A stretch of DNA of 64,000 nucleotides from Clostridium sp. 1001271st1 H5 (GTDB lineage Bacteria > Bacillota > Clostridia > Lachnospirales > Lachnospiraceae): positions 124,001-188,000 of the forward strand of contig NZ_SPHO01000007.1 of the NCBI RefSeq assembly GCF_005845215.1, read 5' to 3'. Each line of letters opens with the position of its first letter. Within the stretch, counting starts at the first letter, position 1. The translations under genes were made by a program, and so were the position numbers. The notes under the pieces were generated by a model that was not told the origin of the DNA, made no database searches, and saw only the letters and a program-made list of their open reading frames with translations. Positions 33,968-42,508 of the stretch are shown one piece after another.

Positions 33968-34810
33968 CTAAAAATCCTCATAATTCTTATCATGCTCCAG
34001 CTGGGCCAGCAGTTCCTTTGCCTGCTTTACCGTGCAGCCCTTATGAATCATATAACGCAATGCAACGACCAGGGCTGTCACATCTTCATACTCCCAGACA
34101 AACCTTCCCATTGTGACGCCGCCGACCCCGCAGTCCATTGCGTCCCTTGTCATGGTCAGGTAGTCCTCCAATGTCCTGCATTGATCGCCTCCCTGAATCA
34201 CAATCCGGAAGGAGGACGGCACGCATGCCACTACCCTGGCCATGGAATCCGGGTCGCCTGTGTAGGTGGTTTTTACAATGTCCATTCCCAGCTCGCAGGC
34301 ACTTCTCACGCAATAGGCAATATTTTCCCATGAAGTCTGCTTTTCCGCCGGAACCAATTCCCCTTTGGGGTACACATGCCCTATGAGAGGCATTCCCTTT
34401 GCCATACACTCCTCGGAAAATCTGCCGATGGCGGCAAACTGCTCCCCCTGGAAATCCCCCAGGGTCATGGCTCCCATGGAAACCGCATCCGCGCCCATGC
34501 GCACAGCCTCATCCACTGAACCGAATATGGTGTCCCTGGTTGGCGCTGCCGGAGAATAGTTTGAAACCTTCATCAGGAGGGATACCTGTCCGGCAAAGGG
34601 CCACATGCATTGTTCTGCTATCCCCTTTGTCATGGTCATTGCATCCGGCCTTCCCGCGATGATTTTCCGAATGGTTTCCTGAATGGGCTGTAAGCCCTTC
34701 AAAGGCGCTATGCCCCTTGAAATCGCATGGTCAACAGTAATGGCCATCATCTTTCCGCTTTCAGGATTAACCAGACGGCTCATCCTTACTGCCTTTCCTA
34801 ACATTGCCAT
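33968..34810 (-). CDS. DhnA-type class I aldolase family protein (LsrF-like)
   Basis: A 280-residue TIM-barrel enzyme of the DhnA / class I fructose-bisphosphate aldolase family. The Schiff-base Lys is in DIVKTTYTGDP, a phosphate-binding segment lies at RIVIQGGDQ, and the end GVGGVTMGRFVWEYED is typical. Family members cleave or rearrange phosphorylated sugars (archaeal FBP aldolase, LsrF in AI-2 breakdown). Its partner genes are a kinase and a GntP permease, so it probably cleaves the phosphorylated substrate of that kinase. The ribosome site is GGAG about ten bases upstream. Confidence 0.82.
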   Translation of the reverse strand: MAMLGKAVRMSRLVNPESGKMMAITVDHAISRGIAPLKGLQPIQETIRKIIAGRPDAMTMTKGIAEQCMWPFAGQVSLLMKVSNYSPAAPTRDTIFGSVDEAVRMGADAVSMGAMTLGDFQGEQFAAIGRFSEECMAKGMPLIGHVYPKGELVPAEKQTSWENIAYCVRSACELGMDIVKTTYTGDPDSMARVVACVPSSFRIVIQGGDQCRTLEDYLTMTRDAMDCGVGGVTMGRFVWEYEDVTALVVALRYMIHKGCTVKQAKELLAQLEHDKNYEDF

Positions 34811-34857
34811 AATTCATATACTCCTCTCAATTCTCAAATTTTTACGCTGCTAAGATG

Positions 34858-36210
34858 TCACACCATCGGCAGTAAGGCTGCTCCTGCCAATGAAAGTATA
34901 AATGCCATGCCCGCAAGGGTTATGGTATTCCATGTATATGTCTTCAAACCGCCTGTCACACTGGCGCCTGAAAGGTTTGTAACCACCCAGAATCCGGAAT
35001 CATTGACATGGCCGATGAAATTGCCTCCTGCCAGTGCGGCCAGGGCAATATACACCGGATGGCAGCCTGCGGACGGTGCCACGGACGCCATGATGGTCAT
35101 TGCGGTTATGGATGCAACGGTTCCTGACCCCTGGGCCACCCGGAACAGGACTCCGATTCCAAAGGTCAGGCATAAAATAAGCATGGTGGAGGACTGGCCC
35201 TCTGTCAGCCCTGCTATGAGAACCTCGCCAATGTTGGTTGCCTGTATCACGGCGCCAAAAGCCCCGCCTGCACCTGTTATCAGCAGCACCACCCCTGCCT
35301 GTTTCAGGGACTTGCCCACTGACTCGTTAAGCCCGTTCCATCCCATCCGTTTGAGCAGTATTCCATAGGCAGCCAACAGACCCAGAAGGATTGCAATGGT
35401 TTTCTGGGAAATGAACTGTATGGCCACCGGAGCATCGCTGCCTGTCATGACCGGCCAGAAAGAGCCGACGAGAATCGTAAGTACAGGGAGACAGATAGGA
35501 ATGATTGCCGCCCATGGAGAGGGCAGGTCCTCCCGGCTCACAACAGCCTCGTCCATATCCAAAAGGCCGTTCTCATCCTTTTCCGGATCCCAGAATCCCG
35601 GACGGTCCAGCATCCTGAACCATACAAACATGGAAAATACAGCTGCCGCCAGGCCCACAACCGTGCCTGCGATAATGATATAAGACAAATCAAAATTAAG
35701 TATGGTGGCCGCTGCAAGCGGATTGGGCGTGGGCGGCACAAAGGTCTGGGAGCTGACTCCTCCTATGGCGATAGCACCTGCAAAATATGCCAGCGGACGT
35801 TTTGTCTCCTTTGCCACTGCAATGCCAAGGGGAATCAATATAACAAACGTCACATCAAAAAAGACAGGAATGGATAACAGGAACGCGGTAAGTCCCAGCG
35901 CCCAGGGCGCCCTTTTTCCCGGAAAGGCCTTTAATATGGACTTTGCAAGGGATTCAGCTGCGCCGGAATCCTCCAGTATCTGGCCCATCATGATTCCAAA
36001 TCCAATGGGGAAGCCGATACCTGTCATCAGATTTCCAAATCCGCTGTTGATGGATGTAATGGTGTCCATGAAGCCAAGACTGCAGGATATTCCCATGTAC
36101 AGACTGGCCAGTATCATGGATATGACCGGGTTAATTTTAAACTTAAGGACTAAAAATAATATGATTGCAATTGATATGGCCAAATTCACTGCTAATGTAA
36201 TCCCACTCAT
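34858..36210 (-). CDS. GntP-family gluconate / sugar-acid permease
   Basis: A 450-residue membrane protein with about twelve to fourteen helices. Signatures are GIGFPIGFGIMMGQILEDSGAA (core IGFGIMMGQILEDSG), PVFFDVTFVILIPLG, SSQTFVPPTPNPLAAA and the C-terminal GHVNDSGFWVV. GntP permeases import gluconate and related sugar acids or polyols with protons. AGGAGG lies seven bases before the ATG. A hairpin at 36230-36254 sits immediately upstream of that site. Confidence 0.9.
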   Translation of the reverse strand: MSGITLAVNLAISIAIILFLVLKFKINPVISMILASLYMGISCSLGFMDTITSINSGFGNLMTGIGFPIGFGIMMGQILEDSGAAESLAKSILKAFPGKRAPWALGLTAFLLSIPVFFDVTFVILIPLGIAVAKETKRPLAYFAGAIAIGGVSSQTFVPPTPNPLAAATILNFDLSYIIIAGTVVGLAAAVFSMFVWFRMLDRPGFWDPEKDENGLLDMDEAVVSREDLPSPWAAIIPICLPVLTILVGSFWPVMTGSDAPVAIQFISQKTIAILLGLLAAYGILLKRMGWNGLNESVGKSLKQAGVVLLITGAGGAFGAVIQATNIGEVLIAGLTEGQSSTMLILCLTFGIGVLFRVAQGSGTVASITAMTIMASVAPSAGCHPVYIALAALAGGNFIGHVNDSGFWVVTNLSGASVTGGLKTYTWNTITLAGMAFILSLAGAALLPMV

Positions 36211-36229
36211 ATGATAACCTCCTATTTTT

Positions 36230-36254
36230 GGCGTACTTTAATAAAAGTACCGCC
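36230..36254 (-). other. Hairpin just before the gntP-type ribosome site
   Basis: GGCGTACTTT pairs with AAAGTACCGCC across a four-base loop, with one bulge. It lies in the 138-bp gap between the kinase and permease genes and has no T run in the direction of transcription. A role in mRNA stability or differential expression is possible. Confidence 0.5.
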
Positions 36255-36348
36255 TGTTTCAACTGATACCTTTCTTCTCACGTATTAAGCTGTACTCAGC
36301 GCTATGTCCGGAATACAAAAATGGAATTGACAAATCCAGGAAACAGAA

Positions 36349-37875
36349 TTAGTATATAGATGTACGGCTGGATATCCTCTCATTGATATCCTTCAATCCC
36401 GGATATATGTTTTTGTACTCCTCAAATCTTGTTTCATACTCCTTTACCATGGCAGGATTGGGAATATATGTTTCTTTCGGGCGGACCATATGGCTGATGG
36501 CTTGTCCGAAGTCTTCAAAATATCCGGTTCCCACGGCGCCTGCGATGGCAGCTCCCAGGGATGCAGCTTCCTGGGTTTCCAGCACGGTAATGCTGCGGTT
36601 AAATATATCTGCCTTTATCTGTAACCATTTAGGTGTCTTGGCGCCGCCGCCTATCATGCGTATTTCTTCGATTGACTGTCCTGTGCTCTGCTCAATGGCC
36701 ATGAGGTTTAATTTCATCTCATAGCCCAGGGAATCCAAAACAGCACGGGTTATATCTTTTTTTGTATGAGTGACTCTTAAGCCGATTATGGCTCCAAGAG
36801 ATAGCGGATTGTTTACTGGTGTACCCGCGCCTTCCAAGTGAGGTAATACATATATGTCTGCAGGAGTGTTGGCGCACTCTTTAATAATATATGTATAAAT
36901 ATCACAGTTCTGTTCACCGCATAACTGTGATTCCTCATGGCAGAAGGTATTCTTGTACCATTTCAAAAATAATCCCCCGTTTGTATTGATTGCCATGGTA
37001 ATATAATTGGTTCCGTCCGCATGTCTGTAGCAGGGCAGCTTATTTTCCAGCATGGCTCTGTCTATTATAAAACCAGGCAGAACCGAAACCATTGCGTCCA
37101 CAGTGCCGCAGGCATCCATCACCATGCCCGGAGTAATCACACCGCTTCCAATTGCACCGCAGGCCTGGTCATGTCCTCCCAGGACCACACGGCAGGTCCG
37201 GCTCAGACCCAGTCCGGCCCTTATGTCCTCCCTTACCCTGCCTATAATCGCAGTGGATTTGACTGGTTCCGATAATTTGTTCTTTGATATTCCTGCCATA
37301 TCCAGCACCCCGCTGTCCCATTCCGGACGTTTTGAGGACAGCATCATGGTTCTGCCGGCCATGGAATAGTCGATAAAAGGACCCTCCCCGGTCAGCTTAA
37401 ATACCACATAATCCTGGACACAGCAAAACTTCCAAGCCTTTTCATAGATATCCGGCCTGTTTTCCTTAAACCACATAATCTTGTTTACAGTGTAAATGGA
37501 TGCAAATCCATTGCCTGTGCGCTTATATATCTCCCACTCGTCATGGTGTTCCTTCCAAAACCGGTACTGCTGCAGCGTCCTGTTATCCATCGTAACAATG
37601 ATGTTATACAGGGGATTTCCCTTATGGTCCACAGGCACCACGGCCTGCGCCTGGGAAGAAACCGCAATGGATACGATATTCCCGCGGCACTGCGCTGATA
37701 CATCCGCCAATGTCTCGTACACCTTATTCAGGTAATTCTCCGGTTCCAGCTCCGCCAATCCTGTCTGTGGAAGTACCAAATCAATCTCTCTTCTGGAAAA
37801 GGCCAGCTGTCTGCCGTGTTCATCAAAGACAGATGCCTTTACACTGGAAGTCCCCAAATCGATTCCGCAAAACAT
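36349..37875 (-). CDS. FGGY-family carbohydrate kinase
   Basis: A 508-residue kinase. It shows the N-terminal GIDLGTSSVKASVFD, VSSQAQAVVPVD, the domain-junction motif VLGGHDQACGAIGSG and the C-terminal MIGGGAKTPKWLQIKAD for ATP binding. The ATG at 37875 is chosen because AAGGAGG lies seven bases upstream; an ATG seven codons earlier is part of that site. In Gram-positives gluconokinase belongs to this family and is paired with GntP; LsrK (AI-2 kinase) does too and is paired with a DhnA-type aldolase. Here both partners are present, so the substrate is open. Confidence 0.87.
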   Translation of the reverse strand: MFCGIDLGTSSVKASVFDEHGRQLAFSRREIDLVLPQTGLAELEPENYLNKVYETLADVSAQCRGNIVSIAVSSQAQAVVPVDHKGNPLYNIIVTMDNRTLQQYRFWKEHHDEWEIYKRTGNGFASIYTVNKIMWFKENRPDIYEKAWKFCCVQDYVVFKLTGEGPFIDYSMAGRTMMLSSKRPEWDSGVLDMAGISKNKLSEPVKSTAIIGRVREDIRAGLGLSRTCRVVLGGHDQACGAIGSGVITPGMVMDACGTVDAMVSVLPGFIIDRAMLENKLPCYRHADGTNYITMAINTNGGLFLKWYKNTFCHEESQLCGEQNCDIYTYIIKECANTPADIYVLPHLEGAGTPVNNPLSLGAIIGLRVTHTKKDITRAVLDSLGYEMKLNLMAIEQSTGQSIEEIRMIGGGAKTPKWLQIKADIFNRSITVLETQEAASLGAAIAGAVGTGYFEDFGQAISHMVRPKETYIPNPAMVKEYETRFEEYKNIYPGLKDINERISSRTSIY

Positions 37876-37976
37876 TCCCTGCCCTCCTTGCTCCATTTTT
37901 TAAATGAATCGCATTGATGGATTCATCACCTCCTTTGTATGCTTTGATTTCATATCCTGTTTTATCCACCTCCTTC

Positions 37977-38834
37977 TTATATTTTTGTGGAATCCAATGC
38001 CTTTCTTGTCTTAAGTATATTGGCATAGGATTCATCGTATCTCTTATAAGACACCCCTATATACAGCATGTCGATGATTGTCAGCTCCGCTATTCTGGAG
38101 GACAATGCATCGCTGTTAAAAGCAGTTTCATTGGAAGACGTGTACAGGACAACGTCCGCCTTTTCCACAATGGGAGACTTTCCGTAGTTGGTAATGGCGA
38201 TTGTCTTTGCTCCGGACTGCCTTGCAATCTCCATGGCCATGAGAATGTCCTTGGAAGCCCCGGAATGGGAAACAGCAACAATCACATCCTGGGATGTCAG
38301 TACGGAAGCAGCCATGGCCTGGAGATTGCTGTCCGTAAACGCCATGGCCATATAGCCTATTTTCAAAAATTTATGCTGTCCGTCCATGGCAACACAGCCG
38401 GAACCGCCTACCCCGAAAAACAGAAGGCGCCTGCATCCCAGAATCAGATTGACAGCCTCGTTTATATTTTCCCTGCTGAGCACATCGCTGGTATCCCTTA
38501 AGGACTGGATATTTGATTCGAATATCTTGTCCACAATCGTGGGGATGGTGTCTCCTTTTGCCAATTGGCTGTAAATCTGCTGCCCCGGCTCAATCACATC
38601 CTGGGCAATGCTTATTTTCATGGCCTGATAACCCTTATACCCCAGTTTCTGTGCATATCTGACAATGGCTGCCTCGCTGACCCCGCAGGCCTCTGCTGCG
38701 TCCGCCACAGACATATGTATGATTTCTTTCCTGTTTGTCTCAATGAATTCATAAATCTTCTTTTCATTCTTTTTGTTGATGGAAGGCAATATTGATTGCA
38801 CTCTCAGCTGATAACTCGTATTTGGATTGTCCAT
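37977..38834 (-). CDS. RpiR-family transcriptional regulator
   Basis: A 285-residue regulator with an N-terminal HTH_6 domain (MSVADAAEACGVSEAAIVRY) and a SIS sugar-phosphate-binding domain (LFFGVGGSGCVAMDGQHKF, VAVSHSGASKDIL). RpiR proteins sense a phosphosugar intermediate. It is the first gene of the locus, with kinase, permease and aldolase following on the same strand after 101 bp, and has a dyad in its own promoter. AGGAGG lies about six bases before the ATG. Confidence 0.9.
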   Translation of the reverse strand: MDNPNTSYQLRVQSILPSINKKNEKKIYEFIETNRKEIIHMSVADAAEACGVSEAAIVRYAQKLGYKGYQAMKISIAQDVIEPGQQIYSQLAKGDTIPTIVDKIFESNIQSLRDTSDVLSRENINEAVNLILGCRRLLFFGVGGSGCVAMDGQHKFLKIGYMAMAFTDSNLQAMAASVLTSQDVIVAVSHSGASKDILMAMEIARQSGAKTIAITNYGKSPIVEKADVVLYTSSNETAFNSDALSSRIAELTIIDMLYIGVSYKRYDESYANILKTRKALDSTKI

Positions 38835-38853
38835 TTTCTACCTCCTGGATATA

Positions 38854-38882
38854 ATTATAGCGCATTTGAATTATAATTTCAA
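38854..38882 (-). promoter_or_regulatory. rpiR promoter with an internal dyad
   Basis: On the minus strand, TTGAAA (38877-38882), 17 bp, TATAAT (38854-38859). The spacer is covered by an inverted repeat with TTGAA arms at 38866-38882, a likely site for the RpiR protein itself. Confidence 0.7.
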
Positions 38883-39019
38883 TATATTATATTTATTTTT
38901 GAAACTTTATTTTATTTTCACCCCCCGCCACCCCTGTCCTTGCATCCCCCGCTTCCTTTGAATCCTCCGCCGCCCTTCACCCGTTACATTCCATGGCCTT
39001 TAAAAACCAATCTGAAAAA

Positions 39020-39046
39020 AGCACTATTCAGATTATGAATAATGCT
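39020..39046 (-). terminator. Terminator after ftsQ (end of the dcw operon)
   Basis: On the minus strand, AGCATTATTCA pairs with TGAATAGTGCT (one mismatch) across a 5-base loop and is followed by TTTTTT. Confidence 0.82.
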
Positions 39047-39091
39047 TTGCTGTACATATATTCAGCCGGAAAAATAATCAGCCAAAGAAAA

Positions 39092-39823
39092 TCATTTCTT
39101 TTTAAATGTAATTCCTGCCCCGCTGTTGGATTCCGAATACTTGTCCAGCTTCATGGTCCCGCTGATTTGCGTAAGCTGGGGCTGGGCCTTCAGGATATCG
39201 TTGAGGGTGGATATCTTTCCGTCAATATCCGTGTGGTCCCCCATGGTGACCTCCATTTTTCCGATGAACAGGGTAGCCTGCCCGTGGGAATCATACTGGA
39301 TGCGGTCCACTGCAATATCATAGACCGACAGCTGCTGCGTCAGGTTCAGTATCTCCTCAAAAATATTCTTATCATCCACCGGAAGGGGACGGTGCAGCAC
39401 TATCCTGCCGAATTCCATGCCTGTAATCCATGGGACGCCGGGCAGCCTGCTTCCTGAGCTCTCCACCACAATACCATCCTTGTCAAAATACATGAAGCTG
39501 CTCATGTAGGACACATATCCCACAATGCTCTTTTCATATATGATTACCTCCACGTCCAGCGGATTATGGAACACTATTTTATAATCCTCCACAAAGGGTA
39601 TCTGGATGTGGGGGCGGAACCGGTCCGAAAAATAGGCGTGGGCTGAATTCTTCCCCCACCTTCCGGTGAACAGAAGGTCTTCCACCTGTTTGGCCGAATA
39701 CCGGCCGCTTCCTGTCACCGTCACATTCTGAATCTGCACAGACAAAAGCAGGATTGCCAGAAGCAGTACCACTGCCACGGCAATACCTGCCCCTATATGA
39801 TGTTTACTACCATAATTTCTCAT
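39092..39823 (-). CDS. ftsQ: Cell division protein FtsQ / DivIB
   Basis: A 243-residue bitopic membrane protein. It has a short cytoplasmic N-terminus, one membrane helix (AGIAVAVVLLLAILLLSV), then a POTRA domain (IQNVTVTGSGRYSAKQVEDLL) and the FtsQ/DivIB beta domain. It scaffolds the septal FtsL-FtsI-FtsW complex. The ATG at 39823 is preferred over a GTG 12 bases upstream because GAGG lies six bases before it. It is the last gene of the cluster; in many Firmicutes ftsA or ftsZ would follow directly. Confidence 0.9.
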   Translation of the reverse strand: MRNYGSKHHIGAGIAVAVVLLLAILLLSVQIQNVTVTGSGRYSAKQVEDLLFTGRWGKNSAHAYFSDRFRPHIQIPFVEDYKIVFHNPLDVEVIIYEKSIVGYVSYMSSFMYFDKDGIVVESSGSRLPGVPWITGMEFGRIVLHRPLPVDDKNIFEEILNLTQQLSVYDIAVDRIQYDSHGQATLFIGKMEVTMGDHTDIDGKISTLNDILKAQPQLTQISGTMKLDKYSESNSGAGITFKKK

Positions 39824-39897
39824 ACAGTACCTCACCTGGTAATATCATTCTCCCCTGCCATAAGTCCTTCCCCATCTGCGGGAATTACCTCCGGCCA

Positions 39898-41172
39898 TCA
39901 GGAGTCCTTCCCCACCCAGCGGATATTGGCGCCCAATGCAGCCATATCCCTGCATATGTCCTCGTACCCCCGCTCAATGTGATGGCATTCCCCGATGAAT
40001 GTGTCCCCCTCCGCTGCCAGGGCCGCCACCATCAAGGCTGCTCCGCCTCTTAAGTCGCAGGCATTGACGGCAGCGCCCTTCAGGGGATAATGCCCCTCAA
40101 TCACAGCCCTCCGGTCCTCGGTCCGTATGACAGCCCCCATCTGTTCCAGGATTTTCGCCGTCGCAAACCTGCCCTCAAAGACCTGCTCCTCTATATAGCT
40201 GGTACCCCGGGCAGTTGCCAGGAATGCCAGGAAGGGCGACTGCAAATCCGTGGGAAAACCGGGATACGGCTCTGTCTTTATGAGAAGGGGAAGGGGACGG
40301 CTCCTCATGCCTATGCGAATCTGGCAGTTTTCTTCGTCCGCATCCACTGCAGCGCCTGTCTTTTCAAATTCCTCCAACGGCACCTTAAGCTCGGACGGAC
40401 GTATGCCCCGCAAAAGGACCTCCCCGCCGGCGGCCACTGCCGCAGCCCCGTAGGTGCCTGCCACAATCCGGTCACCCTCCACCCGGAAGCTGCTGTCATG
40501 CAGCCCGGATACCCCCTGCACCATCAGATGGTCCGTTCCCATGCCGCAGATAACAGCCCCCATATTATTGAGGAAACGGCACAGCTGGCTGATTTCCGGT
40601 TCCCTGGCAGCCTGGTGGATAATGGTCACTCCGTCTGCCAGCACAGACGCCAGTATGGCCTGTTCCGTGGCCCCCACGCTGGGGTAGGACAGATGGATTT
40701 CTGTTCCCTTAAGGCCTCCGTTCTTTCTGCATCTGGCCTCTATGGTACCATCCCGTTCCCGGATATCGGCTCCCAGGGCCCTCAGTGCCATCAGATGCAG
40801 GTCAATGGGCCTGGCCCCTATGAGACATCCGCCCGGATAACAGCTGCTGCCCTCGCCCATGCGTCCTAACAGGGCGCTGAGCACCACGATAGAGGAACGC
40901 ATGGCAGTGACATACGCTTCGGGAATGGATGTCCCCGTGACGCTGCGGGCATCCATCACAAGGCAGTCTCCCTTGTGGCAGCACCGGCAGCCCAGACTTT
41001 CCAGTATGTCCAGCATACAGGCCACATCCCGTATGACCGGGACATTGGTCAGCACTGTAATTCCTCTGTGAAGCAAAGCCGCAGCCATCATGGGCAGTAC
41101 GGCGTTTTTAGAACCTTGTATGGATATCTCTCCCTGCAGGGGAGTAAGACCACAAACCTGAATGACAGACAA
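39898..41172 (-). CDS. murA: UDP-N-acetylglucosamine 1-carboxyvinyltransferase
   Basis: A 424-residue enzyme for the first committed step of peptidoglycan synthesis, adding enolpyruvate to UDP-GlcNAc. It shows the N-terminal LQGEISIQGSKNAVLP, the catalytic Cys in YPGGCLIGARPIDLH (the fosfomycin target), PGFPTDLQSPF and DLRGGAALMVAAL. The start is TTG with AGGAGG seven bases upstream. Placement between ftsW and ftsQ, where murG often sits, is known in some Clostridia. Confidence 0.95.
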   Translation of the reverse strand: MSVIQVCGLTPLQGEISIQGSKNAVLPMMAAALLHRGITVLTNVPVIRDVACMLDILESLGCRCCHKGDCLVMDARSVTGTSIPEAYVTAMRSSIVVLSALLGRMGEGSSCYPGGCLIGARPIDLHLMALRALGADIRERDGTIEARCRKNGGLKGTEIHLSYPSVGATEQAILASVLADGVTIIHQAAREPEISQLCRFLNNMGAVICGMGTDHLMVQGVSGLHDSSFRVEGDRIVAGTYGAAAVAAGGEVLLRGIRPSELKVPLEEFEKTGAAVDADEENCQIRIGMRSRPLPLLIKTEPYPGFPTDLQSPFLAFLATARGTSYIEEQVFEGRFATAKILEQMGAVIRTEDRRAVIEGHYPLKGAAVNACDLRGGAALMVAALAAEGDTFIGECHHIERGYEDICRDMAALGANIRWVGKDS

Positions 41173-41265
41173 TGGGGCACCTCCTGGTATCTATGCCTTC
41201 CGTAGAAAACACCTTCTACTTAAAGCATATGCCGGGACGTGCCCGCTTGTGCGGTATTCCTGCTG

Positions 41266-42495
41266 TTACTTTTCAAGTTTTATCTGATTGGACACGCTTA
41301 GGACAATTCCCATCTCCATCAGGAGGAACAGCACCGACGTTCCCCCGTAGCTGATGAAGGGAAGGGTGATTCCCGTGTTGGGAATGGTGTTGGTCACAAC
41401 CGCGATATTCAGTATGACCTGGATGGCTATGTGTCCCATGACGCCCACCACCAGAAGGGCCCCGAACAAATCAGGGGCATTGTTGGCAATAATCATGAAT
41501 CTGTATATCATGAACAGGAATATGAGGATGATGGATACGGCCCCGAACAGCCCCAGCTCCTCGCATATAATGGCAAATATCATATCGTTCTGGGACTCAG
41601 GCAGGAAGCCCAGCTTCTGTATGCTCTCTCCCAGCCCCTGGCCCACCAGTCCGCCGGAACCAATGGCATAGAGCCCCTGAAGGACCTGGAATCCCTTGTC
41701 CGTAGGGTCGGACTCCGGGTTCAGCCACGCCTCAATCCTGCGGTACTGATAAGGCTGAAGCAATCCCACTGTGGTCAGAAACTTGCCAATGGGCCCGGCA
41801 AAGGCCAGGGTTGTAAGACCCAGGGCCCCGATGGAGAAAAAGGGCCACTTCACCTTGCAGGACACAAAGAGCATGACAAAAGCGATTCCGCACACAATGA
41901 TGCCGGAACTCAGGTTGTTCATGGCTACCAGACCCGCTATGGGCAGGGTCAGGGCCACCACGTAACCCATATTTTTCCATTTATTAATTTTCATACCCAT
42001 GGTGGTAATCACCGCAGCCAGAAGCACTATCAGGGCTATTTTGACAAACTCCGTTGGCTGGAAGCTTAAAGGCCCCACTCCCAGCCAGCGCTTCTTGCCG
42101 TTTACCTCACGGCCAATCAGGCTGACTGCAATCATGAGTATGTATGACATAAGATAGGCAAACACGGAAAACCGGGCAAATATATGATAATCTATCTTGG
42201 ATATGATGAGCATGGCCACCAGACCCACTGCCGCGATTCCCGCCTGCCTCTGCATGAAATATGCACCGTTTCCGTTATATGCCTTACTCAGCTGCGCTGA
42301 ATAGGAACTGGCGCTGTAAATCATTACCAGCCCGAAAGCTGTCAGGAAAATGATGCAGAACAAAAGGCTGTAATCATAAAAACGCTTTGCCTTCTTTTTT
42401 TTCTTTGGCATCTGCTGTTCCATCCGCTCCCCGTTCCCGGCCGGCCGTCTCACCTGGCCGGAGGGTCCGGCTGCCGTCTGCACCTTTCCCGCCAT
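41266..42495 (-). CDS. ftsW: Septal peptidoglycan polymerase FtsW (SEDS family)
   Basis: A 409-residue SEDS glycosyltransferase with ten membrane helices that polymerises lipid II at the septum with its partner PBP. Markers are VMIYSASSY in the first helix, GREVNGKKRWLGVGPLSFQPTEFVK, YQYRRIEAWLNPESDP, GLGESIQKLGFLPESQNDMIF (core LGFLPESQNDMIF) with the conserved catalytic loop, and GITLPFISYGGTS. A 30-residue basic N-terminal extension precedes the first helix. The ATG at 42495 has GGAGG nine bases upstream. Confidence 0.94.
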   Translation of the reverse strand: MAGKVQTAAGPSGQVRRPAGNGERMEQQMPKKKKKAKRFYDYSLLFCIIFLTAFGLVMIYSASSYSAQLSKAYNGNGAYFMQRQAGIAAVGLVAMLIISKIDYHIFARFSVFAYLMSYILMIAVSLIGREVNGKKRWLGVGPLSFQPTEFVKIALIVLLAAVITTMGMKINKWKNMGYVVALTLPIAGLVAMNNLSSGIIVCGIAFVMLFVSCKVKWPFFSIGALGLTTLAFAGPIGKFLTTVGLLQPYQYRRIEAWLNPESDPTDKGFQVLQGLYAIGSGGLVGQGLGESIQKLGFLPESQNDMIFAIICEELGLFGAVSIILIFLFMIYRFMIIANNAPDLFGALLVVGVMGHIAIQVILNIAVVTNTIPNTGITLPFISYGGTSVLFLLMEMGIVLSVSNQIKLEK

Positions 42496-42508
42496 ACGCA
42501 CTTACCTC

